From an uncultured Eubacteriaceae bacterium (GTDB lineage: Bacteria > Bacillota > Clostridia > Lachnospirales > CAG-274), in the NCBI GenBank assembly GCA_947167715.1, contig CAMVJD010000009.1:20152-84151 (forward strand): a stretch of DNA of 64,000 nucleotides, in the 5' to 3' direction. Positions within the stretch are counted from its first letter, which is position 1, and each line of letters starts with the position of its first letter. Position numbers and translations under genes: made by a program. The notes below the pieces were generated by a model. It searched no databases, had not been told where the DNA came from, and saw only the letters and a list, made by a program, of their open reading frames with translations. Shown here in pieces: positions 32,683-43,596 of the stretch.

Positions 32683-33570
32683 TTTTGGATTAACGTGTAC
32701 CATAACGTGCTTTACTTCGGGAAAGCCGTTTTCTATTGCATCGTGTACCTTTTCGGCAATTCCGTGTGCCTCAAAAAGGCTTATTTTACCGTCGGCGCAA
32801 ATTTCTATATCAACATAGATCTTATTGCCGAATACTCGGGTGCGGATAAGGTCAACGCCCGCAACGCCTGTTTGTGCAAGCGCGCATTGACGTATTTTGT
32901 TTTCCTTTTCTTCGCTGCAGGAGCTGTCAACCATTTTGGCTGCCGCATCGCGGAATATATCAAAGGCGGCTTTTAAAATAAAGGCGCATATTAAAATACT
33001 TGCGGCCTTATCCAAAACCGGAAAGCCAAGCCTTGCACCAAGTATGCCGACAAGCGCGCCTATGGACGAGAGCGAGTCGCTGCGGTGATGCCAGGCATCC
33101 GCCATAAGTGCGGCGGAATCATAGCGCTCCGCATAAATACGGGTGTAGCGGTACATAATTTCCTTGCTGACAATGGAAACGACAGCGGCAACAAGCGCGG
33201 GTATACCGGGTATGGCTATCTCCTGTCCCGAGGATATCTGTTCAAAGGTGGTATGGCCGATAAAAAGTGCGGTTATCACCAGCACCATGGCAAGTATGAC
33301 CGCGGCGACACATTCAAAACGCTCGTGGCCGTAGGGGTGATCCTTGTCGGAGTCCTTTGCCGAAATTTTAATGCCTATAATTACGATAAGACTGCTGAAT
33401 ACGTCCGATGCGGAGTGTATACCGTCACTTATCATTGCATCCGATGATGCGATAAAACCCGCAAGCACCTTTAACAGCGATAAAACGGTGTTTCCTATTA
33501 TACTGACCATAGATACGCGGACGCTTGTTTTTTCAAAATCGCCTGTATCAACGGCATTTTTTTGTGACAT
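32680..33570 (-). CDS. Cation diffusion facilitator (CDF) metal transporter
   Basis: 296 residues with six predicted membrane segments. The metal-binding pairs typical of CDF exchangers are seen in helix 2 (SDAMISDGIHSASDVFSS) and helix 5 (DSAALMADAWHHRSDSLSS). The cytosolic C-terminal domain (about 210-296) has the usual beta-alpha pattern ending VHDAIENGFPEVKHVMVHVNPK. It exports Zn2+, Mn2+, Fe2+ or similar in exchange for protons; metal choice is not decided by these motifs alone. It follows rqcH by 15 bp on the same strand and probably shares its transcript. Confidence 0.9.
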   Translation of the reverse strand: MSQKNAVDTGDFEKTSVRVSMVSIIGNTVLSLLKVLAGFIASSDAMISDGIHSASDVFSSLIVIIGIKISAKDSDKDHPYGHERFECVAAVILAMVLVITALFIGHTTFEQISSGQEIAIPGIPALVAAVVSIVSKEIMYRYTRIYAERYDSAALMADAWHHRSDSLSSIGALVGILGARLGFPVLDKAASILICAFILKAAFDIFRDAAAKMVDSSCSEEKENKIRQCALAQTGVAGVDLIRTRVFGNKIYVDIEICADGKISLFEAHGIAEKVHDAIENGFPEVKHVMVHVNPK

Positions 33571-33585
33571 AACCTATCTCTCCAT

Positions 33586-35343
33586 TTATATTTGCTTTAT
33601 TTTTTTTACCGCTTCCTCGTCGGGAGTGATATATGCGGTCTTGTTGGTGTCGTAAATAACAAAACCCGGCTTTGCGCCGTTTGGCTTATGCACGTTTTTG
33701 CGCTGCGTATAATCGACCGGTACAAGGGCGGAATTTTGCGCCTTGCTGTAGTAGGCGGCAAGTGTGGCGGCCTCGGTAAGGGTAGTGTCGGGGATCTCCG
33801 CACCCCTTGAAATGATTATAACATGAGAACCGGGGATGTTTTTTGTATGCATCCATATATCGGTGCTGTGCGCTGTTTTTAACGTCAGCTCGTCATTTTG
33901 CACATTGTTTTTGCCGACATAGATATCAAACCCGTCCGATGAGATAAAATGCAGCGGTACGGAGCGCTTGCTTACCTTGCGGCCTTTTTGCTTTGCTTCT
34001 TTTTTTATATATCCCTGTTCGCGCAGCTCGCTGCGTATATCTTTAATATCCTGCTCGTTTTCACAGTTTGCAACACTTGTCAGTACACCTTCAAGATATG
34101 CAAGTTCCTCGTCGTTTGATACTATTTGGTCTTGCAGCGCCGCAAAGGTTCGCTTTGCCTTGTTATAGCGCTTAAAATATTTTTGTGCGTTCTCCGCGGG
34201 GGTAAGGGCGCTGTCAAGCTCTATCTCCGTTTCCTCAAGCTCCTCGCTGTAAAAATTATTAAGTCTGACCGTGGTCATACCCTGTTTTATCGCATAAATA
34301 TTGGCGGTTATCAATTCGCCGCAAAGCTTAAGATATTCACGGTTTTCAATATCTTTAAGGCTTTGCTGCTGAATGGCGCGCTTTTTTGCACAGCGCTCGA
34401 TATTCTGGCTTATAAGGTGCTTCAGATCGTGCGTTTTTTGGTTTAAACGGTATTGAGTGTCCTTTGTTGCATAAAAGGCCTCGGTCATTTCCGACGGCGA
34501 GGCAAAGACCTTTGCTTTAAGCCCCGAAAACTTGTTTAAGCCAAAGGGCAGCATATCTATTATCCTGTCGCCGTCATATACTATCTGCGGCGCATAGCTG
34601 TTTTGCCTTATTTTTGTGACCAATGCATCAAAGGCGGAATATACCCGCGATATATCGTCCGCAGAAAGCATGCTTACGGGCAGGCTTGGGTCTGTTTGTG
34701 CATTGCAGCATATTTCGTCGGCGATCACAGGGCTTATGCCGTTAAAGCTTTTGTAAATAGCCGCATATATTTTTTCGGACGGCATTTTTTCAATCGAAGC
34801 ATTAAAATTATTTTCGTTAAGGGTAAGGGTATCAAGCTTTTCGCCGCCGGGCGGAAGCGTGTATTCCTTGCCGGGCAGCATTTGTCTTACCGAGCTTTTG
34901 TCAAAGCTTATATGCCTTGCACACTCCAAGACCTTCATATTTTCGTCTACAAGCATAAGGTTGCTGTGTCTGCCCATTATCTCCAAAATAAGCGTTTTTA
35001 CCGTGTAATCGCCCATTTCGTTAAGTGCCTCAATTTTAATATTGACTATACGGTCAAAACGCGGCTGACTTATTTCTATTATTTTGCCGCTTTGGATATG
35101 CTTTCTTAAAACCATGCAAAAAAGCGGCGGCTCCTGCGGATTCTCCTTTGCCGATGAGGTAAGGTGAAGCCGCGGATGCGAAGGGTTTGCCGTAAGCAAA
35201 AGCTTGTAATTGCTGCCAAGACTTCTTACGGATAATATTATTTCGTCGCTTTCGGGCTGATATACCTTGTCTATCCTGCCGCCCAGAAGCTTGTCGTTTA
35301 ATTCATGCAAAATACTGTGTATTACGATACCGTCGTATGCCAT
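33586..35343 (-). CDS. rqcH: RqcH (NFACT protein), ribosome quality control
   Basis: 585 residues. RqcH binds obstructed 50S subunits and recruits tRNA-Ala to add C-terminal alanine tails that mark the stalled peptide for degradation. NFACT-N begins MAYDGIVIHSILHELND and has PPLFCMVLRKHIQSG; the Asp97-Arg98 pair needed for tailing in B. subtilis RqcH is present in QPRFDRIV at the same numbers. A long coiled coil lies in the middle (about 300-430). The NFACT-R domain is FISSDGFDIYVGKNNVQNDELTLKTAHSTDIWMHTKNIPGSHVII. Older databases call it fibronectin-binding protein. Strong sigma-A promoter upstream; CDF transporter gene downstream. Confidence 0.93.
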   Translation of the reverse strand: MAYDGIVIHSILHELNDKLLGGRIDKVYQPESDEIILSVRSLGSNYKLLLTANPSHPRLHLTSSAKENPQEPPLFCMVLRKHIQSGKIIEISQPRFDRIVNIKIEALNEMGDYTVKTLILEIMGRHSNLMLVDENMKVLECARHISFDKSSVRQMLPGKEYTLPPGGEKLDTLTLNENNFNASIEKMPSEKIYAAIYKSFNGISPVIADEICCNAQTDPSLPVSMLSADDISRVYSAFDALVTKIRQNSYAPQIVYDGDRIIDMLPFGLNKFSGLKAKVFASPSEMTEAFYATKDTQYRLNQKTHDLKHLISQNIERCAKKRAIQQQSLKDIENREYLKLCGELITANIYAIKQGMTTVRLNNFYSEELEETEIELDSALTPAENAQKYFKRYNKAKRTFAALQDQIVSNDEELAYLEGVLTSVANCENEQDIKDIRSELREQGYIKKEAKQKGRKVSKRSVPLHFISSDGFDIYVGKNNVQNDELTLKTAHSTDIWMHTKNIPGSHVIIISRGAEIPDTTLTEAATLAAYYSKAQNSALVPVDYTQRKNVHKPNGAKPGFVIYDTNKTAYITPDEEAVKKIKQI

Positions 35344-35379
35344 ATAAAATTTACCTTTCTGTTAGTATTGACTTAAGAT

Positions 35380-35408
35380 ATTTTATCATATATATTTTTG
35401 TTTTTCAA
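35380..35408 (-). promoter_or_regulatory. Promoter of rqcH
   Basis: On the minus strand TTGAAA (35403-35408), 17-nt spacer, TAAAAT (35380-35385), 36 bp before the rqcH start codon. Confidence 0.6.
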
Positions 35409-35498
35409 GTATTTTGCGGGCAAAGGGGGAAATATAAACTTGCAAATATATTTATATAATTATTTTTTCAAGTTTTTCAAAAAATTTGTAAAAAACCC

Positions 35499-35527
35499 TT
35501 GACAAATAACAGATAAAGTGATATCTT
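35499..35527 (+). promoter_or_regulatory. Promoter of the hrcA heat-shock operon
   Basis: TTGACA (35499-35504), 17-nt spacer, TATCTT (35522-35527), directly upstream of the CIRCE operator, so HrcA binding would block the transcription start. Confidence 0.85.
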
Positions 35528-35538
35528 ATAGTCAAGGG

Positions 35539-35565
35539 TTAGCACTCATACCAAGTGAGTGCTAA
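35539..35565 (+). promoter_or_regulatory. CIRCE operator (HrcA binding site)
   Basis: TTAGCACTC (35539-35547), 9-nt spacer, GAGTGCTAA (35557-35565): a perfect match to the CIRCE consensus. It overlaps the expected transcription start of hrcA. Confidence 0.98.
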
Positions 35566-35603
35566 CAATGAAGCGGGACTTACTAAAAAAGAAGGTTGGA
35601 TGT

Positions 35604-36665
35604 ATGGACTTAAACGACAGAAAATTTAAAATACTTGAGGCCATTATCACGGATTATATTAAAACGGCAGAGCCTATAGGCTCGCGTACTATCGCCAAAA
35701 AATATGATCTTGGTGTGTCCAGCGCGACTATCCGCAACGATATGAGCGATCTTGAGGAGCTGGGGCTTATAGTACAGCCGCATACCTCCGCGGGACGTAT
35801 TCCGTCGGACAGGGGCTATCGCCTTTATGTGGATAAAATGATGCAGTCACAGGAGCTTTCTCCCGAAACGGCCGAGCTTTTGCAAAGCGTAGTTGAAAAC
35901 AACGTAGGTCAGATAGATTATCTGATGCAGCAAACGGCAAAGGCACTTGCGGCGCTTACAAACTATACCATAGTTGTAACGGAGCCTAAAAGTCCCAAAT
36001 TAAATATAAAGCACGTTCAGCTGGTGCCTATTGACGAGCGCTCGGTGGTGGCGGTGATAGTAACGGAAAACAAGGCGGTCAAAAACCATGTTTTGAGTGT
36101 AGGCAGCGTACCCGACAGCGAACAGCTTAACAACATTTCACAGGCTGTAAATAATGCAATTAAAAATTACACCTTGCAGGATATGGAGGCCATAGCCTCG
36201 GCAATGCTTACGACCTATCCAGAACACAAGGAGCTTGTGACAAAGCTTTTAAAGGCGCTTATAAGCGCAGTAAAGCAAAATGACAATGTACATTATTACA
36301 CCAGCGGTGTAAATAATATACTCGGCTTTCCCGAATTCAGCGATGTGGAAAAGGCACAAAATATTTTCCGCGCGCTGGAGGAAAAGGATATGCTGATAAC
36401 ACTTTTCGATAAGGAGGGTGATCATAATGACGAGGTACACATCGTTATAGGCGGCGAGAACAATATGAAGGAACTGCAGGATTGCAGTATCGTGCGCGCC
36501 GATTATAACTACGGCAACGACAGCTATGGCACTATAGGCGTTATAGGGCCTACAAGGATGAATTACTCACAGACCGTTTCGGTTTTGAATGCAATAATAA
36601 AAAATCTTGAATCGGTAATAAAGTCCTTATCGGACGGTAAAAATAACGGAGGCAGAAATGGATAG
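35604..36665 (+). CDS. hrcA: Heat-inducible transcription repressor HrcA
   Basis: 353 residues from the ATG giving MDLNDRKFKILEAIITDYI, the usual N-terminus; an in-frame extension upstream would run through CIRCE and is rejected. The N-terminal winged helix contains GSRTIAKKYDLGVSSATIRNDMSDLEELGLIVQPHTSAGRIPSDRGYR, which is characteristic. The central GAF-like and dimerisation parts follow. It represses its own operon through the perfect CIRCE element upstream; GroE helps HrcA stay active in B. subtilis. Its last 8 bases overlap the grpE start. Confidence 0.97.
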   Translation: MDLNDRKFKILEAIITDYIKTAEPIGSRTIAKKYDLGVSSATIRNDMSDLEELGLIVQPHTSAGRIPSDRGYRLYVDKMMQSQELSPETAELLQSVVENNVGQIDYLMQQTAKALAALTNYTIVVTEPKSPKLNIKHVQLVPIDERSVVAVIVTENKAVKNHVLSVGSVPDSEQLNNISQAVNNAIKNYTLQDMEAIASAMLTTYPEHKELVTKLLKALISAVKQNDNVHYYTSGVNNILGFPEFSDVEKAQNIFRALEEKDMLITLFDKEGDHNDEVHIVIGGENNMKELQDCSIVRADYNYGNDSYGTIGVIGPTRMNYSQTVSVLNAIIKNLESVIKSLSDGKNNGGRNG

Positions 36666-37245
36666 TGAAAAGATAAACAACGATATCCCGGAGCAGACGG
36701 AAGAGATCGAAGATACGGTCCAAACAGAAGCTCCCGAGGATACGGATTCAACAAGTGAGACCCCGCAGGAGCCCGAGGAGGATACGGTTGAAGAAAGCCT
36801 TGAAGAAAAGCTTGCAAAGGCCGAGCAGGAGGCCAAGGACAACTTTGACAAGTACCTCAGAAAGGCTGCGGAGTTTGATAATTTCAGAAGACGTACAAAC
36901 GCCGAAAAGGCGGGTATGTATTCAAACGGCGTAAGGGAGACTGTTGAAAAGCTCCTGCCGGTGATCGACAACTTTGAAAGGGCAGTAGAAATGTCGGATG
37001 ACAAGGAAAGCAGCCTTTACAAGGGTGTTGAAATGATATTAAAGCAGTTTTTGGAAATTACGGCATCCCTCGGGGTCGAGGAAATACCTGCCCTTGGCGA
37101 ACCGTTTGACCCGAATGTACATTCCGCAGTTATGCATATTGAAGATGAAAGCTGCGACGAAAATGTTATAGTAGAGGTATTCCAAAAGGGCTATAAGCTT
37201 GGCGACAGAGTTATAAGGCCAAGTATGGTAAAGGTGGCAAATTAG
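36658..37245 (+). CDS. grpE: Nucleotide exchange factor GrpE
   Basis: 195 residues; ATG behind GGAGG, overlapping the hrcA stop. The first about 55 residues are acidic and disordered, then the long dimerising helix (EEKLAKAEQEAKDNFDKYLRKAAEFDNFRRRTNAEKAGMY) and the C-terminal beta domain (PFDPNVHSAVMHIED, VIVEVFQKGYKLGDRVIRPSMVKVAN). It releases ADP from DnaK. A 136-bp gap with hairpin repeats separates it from dnaK. Confidence 0.96.
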   Translation: MDSEKINNDIPEQTEEIEDTVQTEAPEDTDSTSETPQEPEEDTVEESLEEKLAKAEQEAKDNFDKYLRKAAEFDNFRRRTNAEKAGMYSNGVRETVEKLLPVIDNFERAVEMSDDKESSLYKGVEMILKQFLEITASLGVEEIPALGEPFDPNVHSAVMHIEDESCDENVIVEVFQKGYKLGDRVIRPSMVKVAN

Positions 37246-37253
37246 AGGAGTTT

Positions 37254-37309
37254 TGCGAAGCAAAGCTCCGACCTCGCGGAAGGTGTAGGGAATTTGCAAA
37301 GCAAAACCC
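37254..37309. repeat. Hairpin repeat between grpE and dnaK, related to the 52-kb repeat
   Basis: Contains the hairpin TTTTGC-gaa-GCAAAG and the segment AAGGTGTAGGGAATTTGC...GCAAAACCC (37280-37309). The reverse complement of the latter occurs in each unit of the tandem repeat at 51974-52172 (with CGTAG instead of AAA at the tip). So this is one dispersed copy of the same palindromic family. Confidence 0.7.
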
Positions 37310-37378
37310 GGCCTTCTGCGAGAATGATGAACGAGAACGCTGAATAAGAAAATAATATTATATAAGAAAGAGGTATGA

Positions 37379-39223
<1,845 letters not shown>

Positions 39224-39235
39224 AAACATTAAAAC

Positions 39236-39419
39236 GAGGGGGCAGTTTGCCCAATGTCATTTAGTTTGTTGGTAAAAATATGTTACGGGTTCGCAGAACT
39301 GAAAATTTAGCGTTAGGAGCCGAAATGACGCGTAGCGGCATACAGGCGTAGCGTTAAAAATTTTCAAGTGACATATTTTTACCGATCCTTAATAAATGAC
39401 ATTGGCTATGTGTCCCCTC
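39236..39419. repeat. 184-bp imperfect inverted repeat (MITE-like) between dnaK and dnaJ
   Basis: Paired blocks in order: GAGGGG (39236-39241) with CCCCTC (39414-39419); CCAATGTCATTTA (39251-39263) with TAAATGACATTGG (39393-39405); GGTAAAAATATGT (39271-39283) with ACATATTTTTACC (39371-39383); TGAAAATTT (39300-39308) with AAATTTTCA (39358-39366). The centre (39309-39357) is GC-richer. No ORF is credible inside. It looks like a non-autonomous mobile element or a long RNA hairpin. Confidence 0.75.
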
Positions 39420-39452
39420 TTAACTAAATTGATCAGTAAGTAGGTGAAATAA

Positions 39453-40595
39453 TTGGCTAAACGTGATTATTACGAGGTTCTCGGGGTCAGCAAGGGCGCC
39501 GACGAAAACGAGATAAAAAAAGCATACAGAAAATTAGCCAAAAAATATCATCCCGACGCCAATCCCGGCGACAAGGAAGCAGAGGAAAAATTTAAAGAAG
39601 TAGGCGAGGCCTACGAAATATTAAGTGATGCGCAGAAACGCGCAGCCTATGACCAGTACGGCCATGCAGCCTTTGAACAGGGCGGTATGGGCGGAGGCGG
39701 CGGCTTCAGCGGCGGCTTCGGCATGGATATGGGCGATATATTTGAAAGCTTCTTTGGCGGAAGCGGTGGCTTCGGCGATATATTCGGAGGCGGCGGCAGA
39801 CGCCGTAACGGTCCCGTAAACGGTAGTGATATTCAGGTTGGCCTTACAATAACCTTTGAAGAGGCGGTGTTTGGCTGTTCAAAGGAAATATCGCTGAATG
39901 TTACCGATACCTGCGACCAATGCCACGGTACGGGAGCAAAGCCCGGCACAAGAGCGGAGACCTGTTCAAGGTGCCGCGGTACGGGTCAGGAAACAGTCGT
40001 GCGTCAGACGCCGCTTGGCTCAATGCGTACCGTGACTACCTGTTCCGCCTGCGGCGGCTCGGGTAAAATTATTAAGGAAAAATGCTCAAAGTGCGGCGGT
40101 CAGGGCCGTGTAAGGGTAGCCAAAAAGATAAAGGTGGATATACCCAAGGGCATAAACCACGGTCAGAGCATAAGAAAATCGGGTCTTGGCGAGGCAGGCG
40201 TAAACGGCGGCCGCGCAGGCGATCTGTATATCGAGATAAGGGTAATGCCGCATAAGCGGTTTGTAAGAAACGGCAACGATATCCTGCTTGATGTAAATAT
40301 CGATATGATACAGGCGGCTTTAGGTGCAAACATAACCATACCCACGCTGGAGGGCGATGAGGTATACTGCGTAAAGGCAGGCACACAGCCCGAAAGCAAG
40401 GTTATTTTAAGAAATAAGGGCGTATGGAACGTGCGAAACAACAAGGAGCGCGGCAATATGATACTTACCTTTAAGGTAAGCATACCCACAAAGCTTACCG
40501 AAAAGCAAAAGGAGCTTTTAAGAAGCTTCAGTAACCCGGATGCCGAGCCGCAAAAAGAAGAACATAGAGGATTATTCGGTAAAAAGAAAAAATGA
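39453..40595 (+). CDS. dnaJ: Chaperone protein DnaJ
   Basis: 380 residues, starting at a TTG codon ([11 protein letters not shown]) preceded by TAGGTG; no ATG fits. J-domain 1-70 with the HPD motif ([11 protein letters not shown]), Gly/Phe-rich region about 75-120, four CxxCxGxG zinc motifs ([32 protein letters not shown]), then the C-terminal substrate domains. It delivers substrates to DnaK and triggers its ATPase. It is separated from dnaK by a 184-bp inverted repeat, but no new strong promoter is seen between them. Confidence 0.97.
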   Translation: MAKRDYYEVLGVSKGADENEIKKAYRKLAKKYHPDANPGDKEAEEKFKEVGEAYEILSDAQKRAAYDQYGHAAFEQGGMGGGGGFSGGFGMDMGDIFESFFGGSGGFGDIFGGGGRRRNGPVNGSDIQVGLTITFEEAVFGCSKEISLNVTDTCDQCHGTGAKPGTRAETCSRCRGTGQETVVRQTPLGSMRTVTTCSACGGSGKIIKEKCSKCGGQGRVRVAKKIKVDIPKGINHGQSIRKSGLGEAGVNGGRAGDLYIEIRVMPHKRFVRNGNDILLDVNIDMIQAALGANITIPTLEGDEVYCVKAGTQPESKVILRNKGVWNVRNNKERGNMILTFKVSIPTKLTEKQKELLRSFSNPDAEPQKEEHRGLFGKKKK

Positions 40596-40604
40596 TTATT
40601 TAAG

Positions 40605-40633
40605 CTGCTGCGGGAAACTGCGGCAGTTTTTTT
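40605..40633 (+). terminator. Terminator after dnaJ
   Basis: CTGCTGC (40605-40611) with GCGGCAG (40620-40626), one G-T pair, followed by TTTTTTT. Confidence 0.8.
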
Positions 40634-40710
40634 GCGTAAATTATAGGAATAAGGTAAGCTTAAGTCCGATATCGGTACAACATTTTTCGGCAAAAATAGT
40701 GCGATATTTA

Positions 40711-40783
40711 TTGACCGCGGCCTAAATAAGTGTTATTATAAATTCAGGACATCTCCGAAATTTTTGCTTAAAGCAATTTTCGG
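40711..40783 (+). promoter_or_regulatory. Promoter and leader hairpin of the zinc-ribbon membrane protein gene
   Basis: TTGACC (40711-40716), 17-nt spacer, TATTAT (40734-40739). The leader holds a hairpin CCGAAATTTTTGC / GCAATTTTCGG (about 40754-40783). Confidence 0.6.
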
Positions 40784-40818
40784 GGGGCTCGGTATAAAAT
40801 TATAAAGGGGGTTTTACA

Positions 40819-42036
40819 ATGGCAAAGGGTGCTATGGCTATGGAATGTCCATGCTGCGGCGGCGAAATGAAATTTGACCCGGCAATTGACAAACTTAAGT
40901 GTATTTACTGCGATTCTGCGTTTACTGCGGAGGAGGTCGAGGCCGCGTTTGCGGAGAAAGAGAAAAAGACGGCTGAAAGCTCGGCTTCGGGCAGTTCCGA
41001 AGAAACGGGCGATATGAACGCCTATACCTGCTCCAACTGCGGCGCGGAGCTTATGACAGATGCAAATACCGCCGTGATGCGCTGCCCATACTGCGGCAAC
41101 AGTACGGTTGCACCGTCACAGTTTGAGGGTGAACTGCGCCCCGAAATGATAATACCTTTCGGCTTTACCAAGGAGCAGCTTATCACAAACTACAAGGCGT
41201 ATTATCAAAAACGCTTTCTTGTGCCAAGGTCTTTTATAAACAACAACGAAATAGAGGAAATACAGGGCGTATATGTTCCGTTTTGGCTTTACAGCGGCAA
41301 GGCGGAGATAGATGCACAGTATGAGGGCCGCGAGGAGACCGAAAAGAACGACACAAAAACAATTAAGTTTTATGATGTAAAAAGAAAGGGTACGCTTGAT
41401 TTTGAAAACATTCCCGCAGATGCTTCAAAGCGTATGCCCGACGATCTTATGGACTCTATAGAGCCTTATAATTTTGAGGGTGTCAAAAAGTTTTCTATCA
41501 CCTATCTGCCGGGCTTTCTTGCGGAGCGCTATGATGTGACCGCAGAAGAGGACAGAAAGAGAACTGATGAGCGTGTCAGAAATACAATAAGCAGCAAGGC
41601 GCGCAGCACGGCGGATTATGATCAGCTGGACACAAAATATGAGGATATAGACGTATCCTATGACAAGGAAAAATATGCTATGCTTCCCGTATGGTACTTT
41701 ACATCAAAATGGGGCGACAAAAATTACAGCTTTGCCATGAACGGTCAGACGGGCAAGCTGATAGGCGACCTGCCCGTATCGATACCCAAGCTTATTATAA
41801 CGGGAATAATTGCATTTTTGATACCGTTTATAATATTTTACCTTTTATCAAGTGCGGGTGCGGGCGCAATAGTGGGCGCAGTTGTGGCGGCGATTGCTAT
41901 GTTTGCCGGCTATAGCTCCACCAAGCCCGTTGCAAGGGCAAGCAGCGCCTATAATTATCTTAAGGATGATATCAAGCTAAGCATTAAAGAGGATAAATAT
42001 ATCAAAACCGTTACCGAAAAAATTAAGAAAGACTGA
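40819..42036 (+). CDS. Zinc-ribbon membrane protein of unknown function
   Basis: 405 residues; ATG behind AAAGGGGG. Two N-terminal zinc ribbons: CPCCGGEMKFDPAIDKLKCIYC (about 10-31) and CSNCGAELMTDANTAVMRCPYC (about 71-92). A long central region (about 100-310) of mixed strands and helices contains FWLYSGKAEIDAQYEGR, a conserved-looking IQGVYVPFWLYSG stretch and MLPVWYFTSKWGDKNYSFAMNGQTGKLIGDLP. Two membrane helices follow at about 318-360. Similar clostridial proteins are often mislabelled as helicase-like because of the ribbon. Function unknown. It precedes a secreted protein gene by 12 bp. Confidence 0.8.
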   Translation: MAKGAMAMECPCCGGEMKFDPAIDKLKCIYCDSAFTAEEVEAAFAEKEKKTAESSASGSSEETGDMNAYTCSNCGAELMTDANTAVMRCPYCGNSTVAPSQFEGELRPEMIIPFGFTKEQLITNYKAYYQKRFLVPRSFINNNEIEEIQGVYVPFWLYSGKAEIDAQYEGREETEKNDTKTIKFYDVKRKGTLDFENIPADASKRMPDDLMDSIEPYNFEGVKKFSITYLPGFLAERYDVTAEEDRKRTDERVRNTISSKARSTADYDQLDTKYEDIDVSYDKEKYAMLPVWYFTSKWGDKNYSFAMNGQTGKLIGDLPVSIPKLIITGIIAFLIPFIIFYLLSSAGAGAIVGAVVAAIAMFAGYSSTKPVARASSAYNYLKDDIKLSIKEDKYIKTVTEKIKKD

Positions 42037-42048
42037 TGAGGTACCAAT

Positions 42049-43506
42049 ATGAAAAGATATAAAGCGTTATTTACCGCTGCACTTGCTGCGGCTTTGGCTG
42101 CCGTAAGCCTTACGGCTGTCCATGCAGGCGAAACCAAAATTGAATTTACCGTAAACAGCGCCTTTATGAAGGTAAACGGCGTTTCGGCGGAGATCGACCC
42201 GGGTAAGGGTACGGCGCCCGTTATAGTAAACGGCCGCACGCTTTTGCCTATACGCGCCGTTGTCGAGGCTATGGGAGGCGAGGTAAGCTGGATAGCCGAT
42301 ACCAAAACGACCGTACTTAAAAAAGGTGAAGACACCGTGGAGCTGACAATAGGCAGCGATACCGCATATTTAAACGGAAAGGGTGATAAGCTCGATGCGG
42401 CGCCCGTTATAATGAACGGAAGGACTATGCTGCCGCTTCGCTTTGTTGCCGAAAGCTTCGGCTTTAAAACAGACTGGGATGCCGAAACAAAAAGCATAAC
42501 CATAACCTCGCTTGAAGAGGAAAAGGAAATAGAATACAACAACAATGACGGCAGCTTTACAGAACGCCGTGCGACCGACGGAAAGACCTATGCATTGGGG
42601 ATGAATGACGAGATATATGTTCTCGGCAAGGATAAAAAGCCCGAGAATAAGTATACGTCTGTCGGTGATTTTGGCGTAATGTATACCGATGATGCCGGCA
42701 AGCTGTATATGCTTACCGAAAACCTTGATACCGATTTTTACGAGCTGGAGTCCAAGGCGGGAGACAAGATAAGCTTTGATGACACGGAGGAGCTTTCAAA
42801 TTATGCGGTCAGCGGAAAGGGCAGCGACGGCCTTGTTTATATGGATCTTGGCGCAAAGTGTATGTATGCCCTTGACGATAAGGGAAATATAGTTAAAAAA
42901 TTTACAGAAACGGGTGAGCGTGATTATATTTATGAGGATCAAAACGGCGGCAAGCTTTTGTATATTATGGCAAAGGACGGCGGCCCCGAGGATTATGTAG
43001 CCTACAGCGGCGGAAGCGCTATGCTTGAAAGGGCGTATTTTACGACATATTTGGGCAGCGACGGCCTTACCTATACCTATGCAAACGACTATTTGATAGC
43101 GCTTGACGATAATTTTGAGCCCGTAAAGGAATATAAGCTTTCCCGCGAATATAGTATGCTGTCGGACGACGAACACGACGATGTTTATTATATGGAGTAT
43201 ATGGGTATGCTGACGGGTGTTCTTGAGGGTCCGGGTGACGAAAAGACAACCTTGACTTATGTAAACGACGGCAGCGATCAGTATAAATTCAAGGACAGCA
43301 AGGGCAATATTTATGTCGATGCGGCAGACGGCCTTGCCAAGCTTGACAAGAACGGAAAGATCGCACTTAAAATGGAGTGGATGGCGTTTTGCCGTGAATA
43401 TACCGACAGTAAGGGCGAGGTATATACACTTATTTTAGGCGACGATCATATAACGCTTCTTATGCCAAGCGGTCAAACTATCGATTTTCAGGAAACATAC
43501 GGCTGA
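42049..43506 (+). CDS. Secreted protein with copper amine oxidase-like N-terminal domain
   Basis: 485 residues; ATG after GAGGTACCAAT. Signal peptide about 1-26 (LFTAALAAALAAVSLTAVHA). Residues about 30-155 are the stalk-type copper amine oxidase N-terminal domain common in Clostridia, with the two tell-tale blocks PVIVNGRTLLPIRAVVEAMGGEVSW and PVIMNGRTMLPLRFVAESFGFKTDW. This domain is non-catalytic and probably wall-associated. Residues about 165-485 are short repeated strands (GLVYMDLGAKCMYALDDKGNIVKKF, GLTYTYANDYLIALDDNFEPVKEY, GNIYVDAADGLAKLDKNGKIALK) that suggest a beta-propeller. It follows the zinc-ribbon membrane protein in one operon. Confidence 0.82.
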   Translation: MKRYKALFTAALAAALAAVSLTAVHAGETKIEFTVNSAFMKVNGVSAEIDPGKGTAPVIVNGRTLLPIRAVVEAMGGEVSWIADTKTTVLKKGEDTVELTIGSDTAYLNGKGDKLDAAPVIMNGRTMLPLRFVAESFGFKTDWDAETKSITITSLEEEKEIEYNNNDGSFTERRATDGKTYALGMNDEIYVLGKDKKPENKYTSVGDFGVMYTDDAGKLYMLTENLDTDFYELESKAGDKISFDDTEELSNYAVSGKGSDGLVYMDLGAKCMYALDDKGNIVKKFTETGERDYIYEDQNGGKLLYIMAKDGGPEDYVAYSGGSAMLERAYFTTYLGSDGLTYTYANDYLIALDDNFEPVKEYKLSREYSMLSDDEHDDVYYMEYMGMLTGVLEGPGDEKTTLTYVNDGSDQYKFKDSKGNIYVDAADGLAKLDKNGKIALKMEWMAFCREYTDSKGEVYTLILGDDHITLLMPSGQTIDFQETYG

Positions 43507-43521
43507 TAAAATTTTAAGGTA

Positions 43522-43550
43522 TTGAATTTTTATCCGGCTTATGCTATAAT
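43522..43550 (+). promoter_or_regulatory. Promoter of the small membrane protein pair
   Basis: TTGAAT (43522-43527), 17-nt spacer and a perfect TATAAT (43545-43550), 46 bp before the start codon, which has TAGGAGG. Confidence 0.75.
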
Positions 43551-43596
43551 GTGAACGTATAAGAAATTATATATATTTTTTAGGAGGAATGTGTAT

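Noticed and set aside
35559..35603. Earlier in-frame start for hrcA
   Set aside because: It would place the start inside the CIRCE operator without a ribosome binding site; the downstream ATG gives the standard HrcA N-terminus.
39224..39452. tRNA-like GGGTTCGC sequence in the dnaK-dnaJ gap
   Set aside because: No acceptor, D or anticodon arms around it; it belongs to the inverted repeat. No tRNA or rRNA gene was found anywhere in the window.
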